Source: Isochrysis galbana (Eukaryota > Haptophyta > Isochrysidales > Isochrysidaceae). Taken from it: a stretch of DNA of 64,000 bases. Positions 1 through 9,222 of the stretch are shown here, piece after piece (positions within the stretch are counted from its first letter, which is position 1; each line of letters begins with the position of its first letter). The stretch is from contig CM030933.1 in the NCBI GenBank assembly GCA_018136815.1, positions 3,583,144 through 3,647,143 on the forward strand. Direction: 5' to 3'. Below the pieces are notes generated by a model. It searched no databases. It saw only the letters and a program-made list of their open reading frames with translations, and was not told where the DNA came from. The position numbers and the translations under genes are program-made.

Positions 1-177
1 ATAGAGACGCGCTCTCCTAGCGCTCCTTGACTCTCTCCCCTCTCCCTAAGGGGCGGGGGGGGGGGGGGGCGGGGGGGGGGGCCTCGCGCGGCGATCGCGA
101 GGTGGGCCCCGCCTCCGCGCACGCGCGCCCCCCTTAGGGAGAGGGGAAAGAGTAAAGAGGAGCGCTAGGAGAGAGAT

Positions 178-213
<36 letters not shown>

Positions 214-1000
214 TCGGGGGGGGGGGGGGAAGGGGCGGGGGGGAAGGAGGAGGGGGAGGATCGCGAGGGCGGCCATGGCATGATGTCATCAGAGCGCCAC
301 CGCCGCTCTCTCCGCCCCCACCTGTCGCGTGGAAAGGGAAAAAGGAGGAGGGAGAGGGCGAGAGCCATTTGCCCCCCCGCCACACCCCGCTCTTCTTCCT
401 CTATGTATCCTCGGAGGAAATATGGAGAAAAGTGGAATGTGGAAAGTGAGGTGGCCGCTGAGTTAGGGTTAGCAGTGTGTAGTGCAGCTAGGGTTAGCAA
501 GGTGCGGCTAGGGTTGGCATGGTCGGGGCCGGTACCCGACGCAAAAATATGTGGTGTTGAGCGTTGAGCCTCTTGTAGCTTCTAAGTAGCAGCCCGGTCA
601 CTCACGGACGGCAGGGTCAGGATGGGAAGGGGAAGGTAACTCCACTCGGAATGTGTGAATGTGTGGAATGTTGAATGTGAGGCCTAGATCAAAGTTCTCT
701 ATGTGCGAATAGATCGATCGATAGATAGTGACTATAGCGATCGTGGATCGTGGAGGTGGAGGTGGAGAGCTTGAGCTTGCGGTTGGCTTGTCCTAGCTGG
801 GAAACACAGCCGGGGCTTCTCCAAACACAGGAAACACAGTATGTGTTTGGGTTTCGTAGAAACACAGCCAAACACAGTCCCAAACACAGCGGGACAGCGG
901 GGGGGGGGGTCTCGGGGTCTCTACCTCTATAACTCAAAACTATCTCTTCTAAGTATAGTGTATAGTGCTTTGTATATTGTATAAAATATGCCCCGCGCCC
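1..1000. repeat. Low-complexity region with GA tract and AAACACAG word island
   Basis: This stretch holds G-runs, a pure GA tract near 180-210, short TTAGGG-like words near 465-510, and at about 786-900 an island in which the 8-base word AAACACAG occurs six times plus one inverted copy. Reading frames across it are Pro/Arg/Ser-rich and look like artefacts of base composition. I see no gene. Confidence 0.7.
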
Positions 1001-1148
1001 CGCGCCCCGCGCGCGGCTCCGCTGCTCCGCTCCCCGCTTCCCCCGCCCCCGCGCGCGGCCCCGCGCTACGCTCCCTTGTGACCGTGCGCGACCCCCCCTC
1101 CCCGCCCTCTCTCCTCCCTCATCCCCATGTTCAACCCCAACGTCGACC

Positions 1149-1637
1149 GTGCCTTGCGCGCGCGCGTGTGCAACGACGGGGCAGGCGAGGCAGACCGTGC
1201 CGACACCCCGCGGTGTCCCGCCCGCCAAGCCCGTTTCTGATCCCCAACCTCCACCCACCGTCGCTGGCCTCCGCTCGCTTCCAAATCCGGCGGCTCGGCG
1301 CCATCCCGTCGATCCAAGCCTCGCCGGTGATGTTTCTGAGCGAGAGGTCATCCTAGCCTCGTGGGACCAACTGTTTGAGGATGCCGTCTACGAGGTAGCC
1401 TCTCTCTACAGGAAGTCTGACGATTTCGATTTCGAGCTCATCCACGCCATTCTCAACGGCGGCCTCTCTCGAGCCGGCAATGTCTGGCACTACCGCGTGT
1501 TTTTCGAGAAGGAGCACGTGACCAAGTGGGCTCGGAGCCGCTTCTTCCTCGACTGCACCCTCCATCACCAAGTCCGAATGGGCAAAGAGCTTTCCGAGAT
1601 CAAGTTCCCCAAGGGCCTGGCCTCGGACAACGTCTAG
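1149..1637 (+). CDS. Hypothetical small protein
   Basis: I do not recognise the family. The reading frame is open for 162 codons; the first ~55 are Pro/Arg-rich and may be upstream noncoding sequence. The last ~105 residues (from about VSEREVILASWDQLF to the stop) have balanced composition, GC3-rich codon use and alternating hydrophobic/charged residues, including WDQLFEDAVYEVASLYRKS and WHYRVFFEKEHVTKWARSRF, as expected of a compact folded domain. The true start could be any of several upstream ATGs, or the domain may be a 3' exon. No signal peptide or membrane segment is visible. The next gene is on the opposite strand. Confidence 0.45.
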   Translation: MPCARACATTGQARQTVPTPRGVPPAKPVSDPQPPPTVAGLRSLPNPAARRHPVDPSLAGDVSEREVILASWDQLFEDAVYEVASLYRKSDDFDFELIHAILNGGLSRAGNVWHYRVFFEKEHVTKWARSRFFLDCTLHHQVRMGKELSEIKFPKGLASDNV

Positions 1638-1939
1638 ACAGCATCTCGAGTTGCACCCTCTTGAGATGAGCACTCCCCGTGCGAATTGTTCGAGTTCTCT
1701 TTTCATTTAGCCGGTGGCTCTATCTGAAGGACCCCCTTATTAAGGTACAAACTTGCGATTTGACCTCAGAAAAGGGGACATCGCAGCCAGTCCCGCCCTT
1801 TCACCGCGCCCTCGCTCCTCTTCAGCCAAACCAAAGCAGGTGGTTGCACCCCACCCCACCGTACGAAGGCACGCAGACGTCCCATAGGAGGGAGGAGATG
1901 CGTCCACAGAGGCGGGCGGAGAGGCGCGCCGACGTCTCC

Positions 1940-3150
1940 TGACCGGACCACAACAAGGGCGTGGCAGCCACGGTGCCGCAATTGTCGCTGTCTCACGACG
2001 CAGCGAGTCTTGTACGCGCGCTTCTATCTCCCTCTGCATCCAGGGCAATTTCGAGAACCTCTTGCGCATCTCGCTCATGGGCATTGGGGAAGCGTCGTTG
2101 GATGGCTGCCCCATGACCAACTGAGTAAACATGTTTGGATTGCACATGATTGACTGTGTGCACTCAACCAGGGCGCATGTTGGGTTCGAAACTTCCATAA
2201 GTGGCATTGGGGAAGCGTCGTTGGATGGCTGCCCCATGACCAACTGAGTAAACATGTTTGGATTGCACATGATTGACTGTGTGCACTCAACCAGGGCGCA
2301 TGTTGGGTTCGAAACTTCCATAAGTTCTTGCACGCATTCGATGTGATATGGATGTCCAGCCGCGCAGCGGAATGTATTATCTGCAAATCCACACTGCAAG
2401 TGGCACACGCAGCAGTGACGAAGTTCCCAAAGTTATTTGTTATTTCACAGTTCTTTGATATGTTTGTTGTTGTGTTGCGAGTTCACGCCACTTCATCTCA
2501 GCGTGCGCCCTCTCCGACTCGACTACTTGCAATTCTTGTACCAATGTCCCGTGTTGGACGTGAGACTCCTTGGTGTGCTGCGTCACGACTTTCGGATGTT
2601 ACAGCACGCTGTTCCATCTCTACAATGCGTCTCATGGCTTGTGTACAGCATCAGTCAAAAGCCGACTCGAGTCGAGTGGGGGATCATGCTCCTGCACACC
2701 TCTGACGCGCTTCCTTCCACGTGATCGCGAGGGGGTGTATGGTGGATCGGGCTCGGCACCATAGACCGTATCTTCAAGATCAGAATCGTCGATGTTGATG
2801 GCCACGGCCTTGCGTTTCCCGTTGTAACGAGTACCCACCATCACGCGAGCGAGCAAGCAAGGGAACGAGGAGCGAACAAGAATGAGAGAGACAAACACCG
2901 CAAGGGACGGAGGATTGAGGTGTGATCAGAGTTACAAGAACTTTGCCGTGAATGGGTTGTCCAATTAGCACATTCTCTATGATAGCCTTGTCAATATCAC
3001 CGTGGAATAAAGAACGGACGCGTTTCTCCGAGTAAAATTGGGCATGCGGTGACTCGATCAAGTCAATTGTCGAAATGTGACCCACGAGAAGGCCATTTGC
3101 GGACACTATACAGTCTGCGGTGATGCTCTCTCTTGCTACATGTAAACGTC
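1940..3150 (-). CDS. Putative RING-like protein, exons uncertain
   Basis: Three coding-like blocks lie on the minus strand. Block 1 (about 3150-2930) reads VSANGLLVGHIS and then a charged stretch, loosely like a HIRAN domain. Block 2 (about 2840-2640) contains AVAINIDDSDLED, a hydrophobic run followed by acidic residues, which resembles a SUMO-interacting motif. Block 3 (2430-1940) starts with CCVCHLQC, then CAAGHPYHIEC, spaced like the first three ligand pairs of a RING finger (C-x2-C, C-x3-H, H-x2-C). Just after it a 41-residue segment is perfectly duplicated. An in-frame TAA about 10 codons before CCVC means block 3 must be joined by splicing or is broken. HIRAN plus RING would recall HLTF/RAD5-type proteins, but no helicase motifs are seen. 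The grouping into one gene is inference. Confidence 0.4.
2080..2325 (-). repeat. Perfect 123-bp tandem duplication
   Basis: Bases 2080-2202 and 2203-2325 are identical by eye. The period is 41 codons, so the duplication keeps the minus-strand frame and doubles a Cys-containing segment (three Cys per copy, in SNPTCALVECTQSIMC) downstream of the RING-like motif. The lack of differences points to a very recent event or an assembly artefact. Confidence 0.9.
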
Positions 3151-3289
3151 GCACCCCTTGCTCCGTTTAGGAGGGGGTGTTACGGATGCCCCTCCGTCCT
3201 CTCCTACGTTTACTTTCTAAGTCCTGCGAGATCTCCTCTCTCCTCTCTCTTCACGTGAGGAGAGGCGACGGGCCTCCTCTCTTCTTTCC

Positions 3290-3985
3290 TTTTCTCAACC
3301 TACTTTTATAAGTGGGGGTCAATGGGGGCCTCGCGCCCCCCCCTCTCCATTGCGGACACCCCCCGGGGTTGGCCCGTACATTCAACCCCAGCCCCTGCCC
3401 TTTGGCAGGGGCAGGGCACTCATCATTCCTGCCCAGACCCTTCGTGGGCGCGGGCCGCGAGCTGCACTCCCACGCCCGCGCTGGGCCTGCCCTCGAGCTG
3501 ACTCCCCCCCTGTCCCTGGTCGCCAGGCATACAGGGGACTTCTGGCGGCTCCCATGGCCAGCGAGGCGAGCGTGGGAGAGGCAGGGGGGGCCAGGGGCTG
3601 AGCCCCAGCCTCCACTGCCCCCTGAGCTGCCCTTGCTGGCCCCCTGGGAGCCCCCAAAGGACCCCTGAGAGCAGGCCAGGGCGCGCCGCATGGCGACGCG
3701 CCGCAGGGACAACGATGGGTGAGAGTGGAGAGAGGGAGAGGGGGGGTTTTGCACCCCCCCCGATGGAGTGCAGTGAGAAACGGGCCCCGTTTGTGTTAGC
3801 AAACGGGTGAGGGGCGGCTGGCGACAGGAGGGAGACGAGAAGGGAGTGGCTCAATGGCGAGGAGAGTATCCCAGGTGGCGCAGGCTACTCGAGTCGCAGT
3901 CACTTATTTCTCGAGGACCGCTCACGGCGCGAGCTGGTAAGGGCCGTTCTTCTTGGTTTAGAGAGTTCCTCCCCCCCCCCGGTGC
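3290..3985 (-). repeat. Dispersed repeat R1, copy 1
   Basis: This block, read on the minus strand, matches 58713-59483 on the plus strand over its whole length, and the shorter copy at about 33985-34580. Shared landmarks are a G-run followed by GAACTCTCTAAACCAAG, the central GGGGCAGTGGAGGCTGGGGC segment and a terminal ACTTATAAAAGTAGGTTG. No transposase or reverse transcriptase frame is present; long frames inside are Pro/Gly/Arg-rich and not conserved. Probably a non-autonomous mobile element of about 700 bp. Confidence 0.8.
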
Positions 3986-4199
3986 TTTTTCCCGGAGAGT
4001 CGGCCGGCGTCGACCGGTCCGCCTCAATGGGTTTTCCCTCATTTTAACTTGTGGGGGGTTAGAATGGGAGCCGGGGGTCTGCGAGGGGGGAGATGTGGAG
4101 GGGTGCATACATGTATGTGTCTGTGGCAGCAACATGCGCCGAGGCGTACGGGCAGGTGCGCTGAGGGTTGTCGTGTTGGTACCGGGCTAGTGAGAGTGG

Positions 4200-4855
4200 T
4201 GGTACTAACGCTCAGCTAGATTATCTTCTTTCCTTTTCTTTCCTCTCTTTCTCTCCTGCTCAACCCCCTTTCTTCGCGTATCCCGTTACGTTAGTTATCT
4301 ACGCGTTACTGTGAATGTGCGTGTGATAGTGGTGTGGGAGAATTATAAGAGGAATTTTATCCGGTTCTGTTCTGGAGTGAGCGCGAGCGATGGCGTCGCT
4401 CTCTCTCCTCTCGGCCGCCCTGGTCACCATGATGGTGCCAGGGCGATACAACCCCTGCCCCCCACACACATTAGAATATTAGAACATACTTCATAGGGTG
4501 ACATTCCCATTGGTAAGTCTCTCTGAGGTTTCCATTGAGGGTTAGGGTTAGGGTTAGGGTTAGGGTTAGAGTTAGGGTTGAGTCGGTCGGTCCGTCGGCT
4601 TTCGTCGCTGAGGCCCGGCGGCAGCTCGCTCGCTCGGCGGAAGAAGAGGAAGAGGGGCGAGGGGAGTGGGGGGAGGAGGAAGGGCGGCGGGGGAAAGGGG
4701 GGGGAGAGAGAAGTTGGTGCGGCGGGGGGAAAGGGGGCGGGAAGGGGCTGGACCGGGAGGAGAGTAGGGGGGGAGGAGGCTTGTGAAGGAGAGGCCAGGC
4801 GAGTGCAGGTGGGGGTCGGGGGCGGCGGGGGGGATTGGGGGGTAGGGGGTTGAGG
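4200..4855. other. Intergenic region, G-rich on plus strand
   Basis: Pyrimidine-rich at 4200-4270, then a short TTAGGG array, then a strongly G/GA-rich leader running up to the start codon at 4856. Apart from the array I see no other element. Confidence 0.6.
4539..4580 (+). repeat. Interstitial telomere-like GGGTTA array
   Basis: About six GGTTAG units in a row with one change (TTAGAG). This is the TTAGGG telomere sequence, not the plant/green-algal TTTAGGG. It is flanked by unique DNA on both sides, so it is interstitial and not a chromosome end. Confidence 0.9.
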
Positions 4856-5539
4856 ATGGCCTACTTCACTGACAATAGCGCCGACCAGCTCATTGCACAG
4901 AGCCTTAAGACGGGCGACGTGCTGTTGGTCAACCGGCGGTGCACTGCCCTGCCGGCCCCCTCGGCCATGCTCTGCTGGCTCTCCAAATTCGGGCTCTCAG
5001 GAGACGGGCGAGACTGCTGGGACCACGCGGCTCTGGTAGTGCGCGATGAGCGCACTGACGTGCCCTACCTGCTGGAGGGCACGCCGCGCGGAGTGACACT
5101 ACGCTCATACGAGGAGCGGCTGATGCAGAGTGGAGACCTGTCAGAAGTCAAGCTGTACCGGCTACTCGGCGAGCGCGACACACCGGCGCTCTCCACCTTC
5201 CTGCATGAAGAGCTCAAGATGTCCAAGAGCATTGACGGGTTCGATGCGGAGACCAGCGCATGTCTCACAAACAAGTGCTGGAACTTGTGGAGTGTCTACC
5301 GTCATCACCGGCTCGGTGAGGGGCCACGGCGCATGCCAAGCGAGCAACGTGCCCCAGCGAAGCAACAATTGGAAGTCGGGCCATGCGGATTCGGCGCACC
5401 ACTCGTCGCGACTGCGCTGCAACGACTCGGCGTCCTGTCTAACACAGTCGATGCGAGCACGCTGCTTCCACTCCACCTCCCATTACAGCAGCTTCTTGGG
5501 GATGCGAGACTTGCTCCTCCCGTGGTAGTCCGTCGCTAA
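4856..5539 (+). CDS. Permuted papain-like (C92/YiiX-type) protein, probably inactive
   Basis: 227 residues, intronless. The start is the ATG giving MAYFTDNSAD; upstream codons are G-rich leader. An N-terminal stretch SLKTGDVLLVNRRC is followed by WDHAALVVRDE, matching the conserved His block of permuted papain-fold (NlpC/P60-like, C92) proteins, where His precedes Cys in the chain. Near the C terminus the equivalent of the usual catalytic F-C-S-x-L-V block reads FGAPLVATALQRLGVL: the Cys position is Gly, and the only nearby Cys is two residues upstream (PCGF). Family members cleave or transfer amide or ester bonds, but this copy may be a pseudoenzyme. No signal peptide or membrane segment. 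The family is recognised by motif only. Confidence 0.7.
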   Translation: MAYFTDNSADQLIAQSLKTGDVLLVNRRCTALPAPSAMLCWLSKFGLSGDGRDCWDHAALVVRDERTDVPYLLEGTPRGVTLRSYEERLMQSGDLSEVKLYRLLGERDTPALSTFLHEELKMSKSIDGFDAETSACLTNKCWNLWSVYRHHRLGEGPRRMPSEQRAPAKQQLEVGPCGFGAPLVATALQRLGVLSNTVDASTLLPLHLPLQQLLGDARLAPPVVVRR

Positions 5540-6639
5540 TGATGCTAGACCAACCATCGTTGCAGCCAATTGAGTCTAAGCTAGTTGTTTGCCACACATT
5601 CTGTATGATTGCAGGCGTACATGTATCGATGGGCATCGCACAAATAGCATGCCCATTGTGTACATGAAATGTAGAAAATGAATAGCTAGGCGCCATTATG
5701 GAGAAGTGAGAGTGTTACACCTGCGATCTCAACCCCCGTTTCCAACCCTATTCAAGTTCGTGTTCGATGTCAAAAAAGAGCAGGTTTGAGCTATCGAAAG
5801 TCTTTTTTTTTCAAATGCCAATTGTCTCCGCTCTCCTGATGCCCCCATCGAAGCGCTAGGGCGGTCAAACAGGGCTTTTAACTCCTAAGGGTGAACATTC
5901 ACTAAGTCAAGATTGAGGTATTATCAGGAGATCTTTAGGCCTTGCGGCAACTCCCCTCGTCCCTCGTGCTCTACTTAGGGGCTCTTGTCTTGTGGGGGGT
6001 CCGAGCAGAGCGGGTTGCACCTGTCCTCAGCGGCTTGTTCTCAACTTCCTCCTGTGCTGCTGAGTGACCTGTTTATCATAAGATTGTTTCACGCAGAATC
6101 TTATGAGAAATATGCACATTTTTGACGCCATTCAACAGCTCGCTCGATGTTGCTCTCGCCGCCGTCCTCGCCCTCGCCCAAGCCCGCTTGCCTGCCCTCC
6201 TCTGTTGACGGGCTTCAGCCCGTCAGCACCTCCGAAGTCGTCTCCTTCGCCGCGCCTGCCGCTGGCCTCCCTCCTTCATCATTGCCTTCAGGCCCTATGG
6301 GCCACTCCAATTCGTCAATCCACTGAGATAGAATGCCCCACCAGGCACCATATCCAAAGATGCCGCCCTGGCACCCTAGCAGCCACGCCAATCGCCGCCG
6401 CCGCCCGCGCGCAGGCGGCTTGCCTTCATTTGGTCTCCTTTCCCTCAGGGTTTCTTCCCCTCCCGTGGGGACTCTGGTCGAGCAACATCAAATACAAAAA
6501 AGCTCGGTCCTAGGATACCGGGCCTAGCTCACCATGAGGGCGCTCCTGTGAGCAAGGGGATGCATGGTTACTAGTGCGTGCCCCCGCCCTCGATGAAAAT
6601 TCCAGCGGCCTCCTCGTCACGCATGACGTGGACCTCTCC
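5540..6639. other. Intergenic region with dispersed repeat
   Basis: Contains the R3-type repeat listed separately, a pyrimidine-rich stretch at 6150-6300 and no convincing gene. A frame at 6103-6513 is Pro/Ser/Arg-rich and overlaps the repeat. Confidence 0.6.
5858..6140 (+). repeat. R3 repeat, starts AGGGCGGTCAAACAGG
   Basis: The left end AGGGCGGTCAAACAGG and the following CTTTTAACTCCTAAGGGTGAA recur at 13504; both copies then share AGTCAAGATTGAGGT and, about 240 bases on, AATCTTAT(A/G)AGAAAT and ATGCACATTTT(T/C)GACGCCATTC. The same terminal motif appears at 56308 and, inverted, at 39250-39265. Looks like a family of small transposon-derived elements. Confidence 0.75.
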
Positions 6640-7275
6640 TCACACTTGTCTTGAAAGGATCGTCTTCAATGAGCGCATCGAATGTATACCGCACTCCTCG
6701 TGTGTCAGCTTGAACTTCTTTTCGATGTCGTAAAAGCTGTGGTACGGGTCAATGTACCCCTGCTTCTTTTCGAGCATGAGGTAATGCCTACCGGTCTTAT
6801 CGATGGCGTAGGGATACGGAAAGTCGTTCGCTCCTACAGGCGATACGAATGCGACGATCTCGTCGACGGCCTCAAATTCGAACACTTCGATGCCCACGAA
6901 GACGTACTTGAGGTCGCCGATGTAGAAGAGCAAAGAGTTCCCTGCTTCATTGAGCTCGTTCACTCTGTCGTACCCTCCTGACAATACAGTCAATGGGCAG
7001 AGGTGGCTGATGCCAACAAACATGTCCTCGCACACGAACGCGTGATGCGAGGCTTCGCCGTGTACATCGACCAAGTGCCTACCGTCATCGCGCTGTGCAA
7101 CGGACGCGACAAAGCCCACGCCGCCATTGTCACGGGTCGCGTACTTTTGGACACCGGGTTCAGGGGCGAGAATCCTTCGCCAGTGCTCTTCGAACTCGTG
7201 TATACCTGGGTCTCCCGTCTCAGGTGTGGGAGAGCCATGGTAAAGGAGCGACAAGGCAAGGTCTCTATGTGTCAT
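6640..7275 (-). CDS. Giant-virus-like conserved protein
   Basis: 211 residues, one uninterrupted frame starting at ATG (MTHRDLALSLLYHGS). Central blocks such as HAFVCEDMFVGISHL, LSGGYDRVNELNEAGN, DEIVAFVSPVGANDFPYPYA and HYLMLEKKQGYID have the look of a family I associate with nucleocytoplasmic large DNA viruses of algae and protists; I cannot name its function and see no catalytic motif. No signal peptide or membrane segment. It lies 62 bases downstream of another intronless gene on the same strand, a compact spacing unlike the intron-bearing genes around it. Endogenised viral DNA is the preferred reading. An ordinary host gene, or contamination by a viral contig, is possible. Confidence 0.5.
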   Translation of the reverse strand: MTHRDLALSLLYHGSPTPETGDPGIHEFEEHWRRILAPEPGVQKYATRDNGGVGFVASVAQRDDGRHLVDVHGEASHHAFVCEDMFVGISHLCPLTVLSGGYDRVNELNEAGNSLLFYIGDLKYVFVGIEVFEFEAVDEIVAFVSPVGANDFPYPYAIDKTGRHYLMLEKKQGYIDPYHSFYDIEKKFKLTHEECGIHSMRSLKTILSRQV

Positions 7276-7337
7276 TTATGAGCACGAAACGAAAAAAGCT
7301 TCCGTGAGCGCCTTTCACTTTGTTCCGTGCTCGCCAA

Positions 7338-7829
7338 TCAGTCATCAGATCTGCAGGTACCACTACGACACGTGTATTCACCACAGCACTCCGAGTTACT
7401 TTGGCACACCGACCCTGGCTCGCGGCATGGCGTCTCACACACTCCCTCGTCATTGCACTCAAGTCCTTCACAGCACTCGTCGCCATAACTGCACCCCCCC
7501 CTTTTCTCGACACACGGTGTGACGGTACGGCACATTTGGTCGGAGCACACGAGATCGTGACAACAGTCTCCATCGTTTGCACACTCTCCATCCACATCCT
7601 TACATCTGTCTGGCTGCTTCTTATTCGTGAGTACCAACGCCACGACGATGGCGGCGACCACGGTGGCGACGACCACCGCGAGGGCAATCAAAAGTCGTTT
7701 CGAGGGCATATCTACTCGTATGTCCATTTTTTTTTCAACGTTTCCGGCGTCGCGCTCGCCGTCGGCGTGGGTGCCCCCTTCTCGCACCACACGCTCGGGA
7801 TCGTCGCCTTCGCCCTCGCTCCGCTGCAT
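7338..7829 (-). CDS. Membrane-anchored protein with three knottin-like Cys repeats
   Basis: 163 residues from the ATG at 7829; an internal ATG (MDIRVDMPSKR) could also start translation. After a polar N terminus comes one hydrophobic segment (LLIALAVVVATVVAAIVVAL, residues ~45-66), preceded by Lys-Arg, consistent with a type II signal anchor. The rest holds three tandem modules, each with the pattern C-x6-C-x4/5-C-C-x4-C-x4/5-C typical of inhibitor-cystine-knot folds. Such modules occur in dickkopf-like domains, secreted inhibitors, peptide toxins and virion or cell-surface proteins; nothing here shows toxicity. Same strand as, and just upstream of, the virus-like gene at 6640-7275, with no introns. 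Confidence 0.72.
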   Translation of the reverse strand: MQRSEGEGDDPERVVREGGTHADGERDAGNVEKKMDIRVDMPSKRLLIALAVVVATVVAAIVVALVLTNKKQPDRCKDVDGECANDGDCCHDLVCSDQMCRTVTPCVEKRGGCSYGDECCEGLECNDEGVCETPCREPGSVCQSNSECCGEYTCRSGTCRSDD

Positions 7830-7979
7830 CCGCTCAACGCGCTCGTGCGCGGCACGCCCGGTGCCTCTCGGGACGCGCCTTTATGCCGAGCCAAGGCGAC
7901 GCCGAGGGGAGGGCGTGCCTCTCTCTCTCCGCGCGCCCGCCCCAAAAATATCTGACGAGCAAGGTTGCTCTCCGGCGGG

Positions 7980-8170
7980 GGCTGGCCCAGGCCCCTCCTG
8001 CCTCTTTAGGCCCAGGTCAGGATTTCGGAAATTTTTTTCAAAATTTGGGGGTGGGTTTACTCACAGATTTCGGGGCGAAATTTCGCAAAATTTGGGGGAC
8101 TCCTGCTGCGCCCTCGCAAAATTTGGGGGCTCCTGCACCCCCCCCCCCCCTCACTCCCATCACCCCATCC
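7980..8170 (+). repeat. AAAATTTGGGG word island
   Basis: The word AAAATTTGGGGG or a near match occurs three times within about 90 bases (near 8040, 8085 and 8120), with variants ATTTCGGGG and AAATTTCGCAAAATTT, followed by a poly-C run at 8140-8150. See the finding on word islands. Confidence 0.6.
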
Positions 8171-8930
8171 CCATCCCCCATATCCATATCCTAAATTTAA
8201 ATTAGTGGACGGGGGGCTCCTATACCTAGGGAGAAGGGCGGGGGGCGGGGGGGGGGGGTAGTAAGTAGTAAGGGCGGGAGGCGGGAGAGAGAGGGGAGAG
8301 GGTAGGGTAGGCTAAGAGTGAAGGGCGGGAGAGGGGGGGTAAGAAAGGGCGGGAGAGGAGGGGTAGTATAGGCGGGAGAGGGGGCGGGGGGAGCCGCGGG
8401 GGCGGCGGAGAGAAGACTGCGAGAGAGCGCGAGCGCGATCCGCAGACCGCACACCGCAGACCATCATGTTTGGCGATGGACAAATGAGTGCCTTGGCCGA
8501 TCAGATTCAATGTGGGTTGATGTTGCGGCGGTATAATCACACCGGTGACCTTGAGTAAGGAGTGAGTAATACGTTAGTAGAGTACGTGTGTGATGTGTGT
8601 CCTTGTGCAAGTACTTAAATAATTAACGTTGCGCAAACGAGAGTCAATGAGTGTCAATCCTCGCTCTATCTAGGTGAAAAGTGAAAAGCCCATTCATGTA
8701 GCCAAATACAGATAGCAGCGGCGGCGGGGCTATATGCAATATGCTATATGGCTATGTATAGGTAGCTAGGTCAGGCTAGCGCGCGAGCGCGGGAGCGCTC
8801 GCGCCTCGCAAAATATTTGCGAAATTTGGGGCAGTGAACGCGAAATCTGAGCGAAATATCCGAGGAAATTTGGGCGGGTTCAAACGAAATTATGACCTGG
8901 CCCTATGCCTCTCCCTCGCTGGCGCTCCGC
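8171..8930. other. Intergenic, purine-rich and AT-rich islands
   Basis: 8210-8410 is strongly G/A-rich on the plus strand. 8808-8880 is a second word island built on GAAATTTGGG and GCGAAAT. Nothing coding is supported. Confidence 0.55.
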
Positions 8931-9222
8931 GCCCCTGCAGGTCGACAAGAGCTGGCTGGGAGGTTCTGATCAGGGGGTCCGGGGGGAGGAGGGAGGGGCT
9001 AGTCAGAGAGATGGGCAGGCCACGATGGCGGGCAGGGCGGGCGAGTCAGGCGGGCCTGTGGGGAGAGGAATGAATGGGGGTCAGTAAGCAGGGCTGTGTG
9101 CTCCTAGCAAGCCATCAGGCGTGCCAGGAGAGTGCGGGTGGATCCTCCCCCATGGCAGGGGAGGAGTGGAGAGAGGGGGGGGCTCGTGTCCCCCGATGGG
9201 CGAACTAAGTGTAAACTTAGTT
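8930..9222 (-). repeat. Dispersed repeat R2, truncated copy b with terminal hairpin
   Basis: Inverse of the start of the copy at 53787. Both contain the GCAAGCCATCAGGC(G/A)TGCCAGGAGAGT and CCCATGG(C)(A)GGGGAGGAGTGGAGAGAGGGG regions and end at a 20-base hairpin, here AACTAAGTGTAAACTTAGTT at 9203-9222. Left part diverges after about 290 bases. Confidence 0.7.

Noticed and set aside
3251..3802. Pro/Gly/Ser-rich frames inside R1 copies
   Set aside because: The three R1 copies do not conserve the frame, so they are not coding.
4539..4580. Chromosome end
   Set aside because: Only about six telomere-type units, with unique genes on both sides; treated as interstitial.
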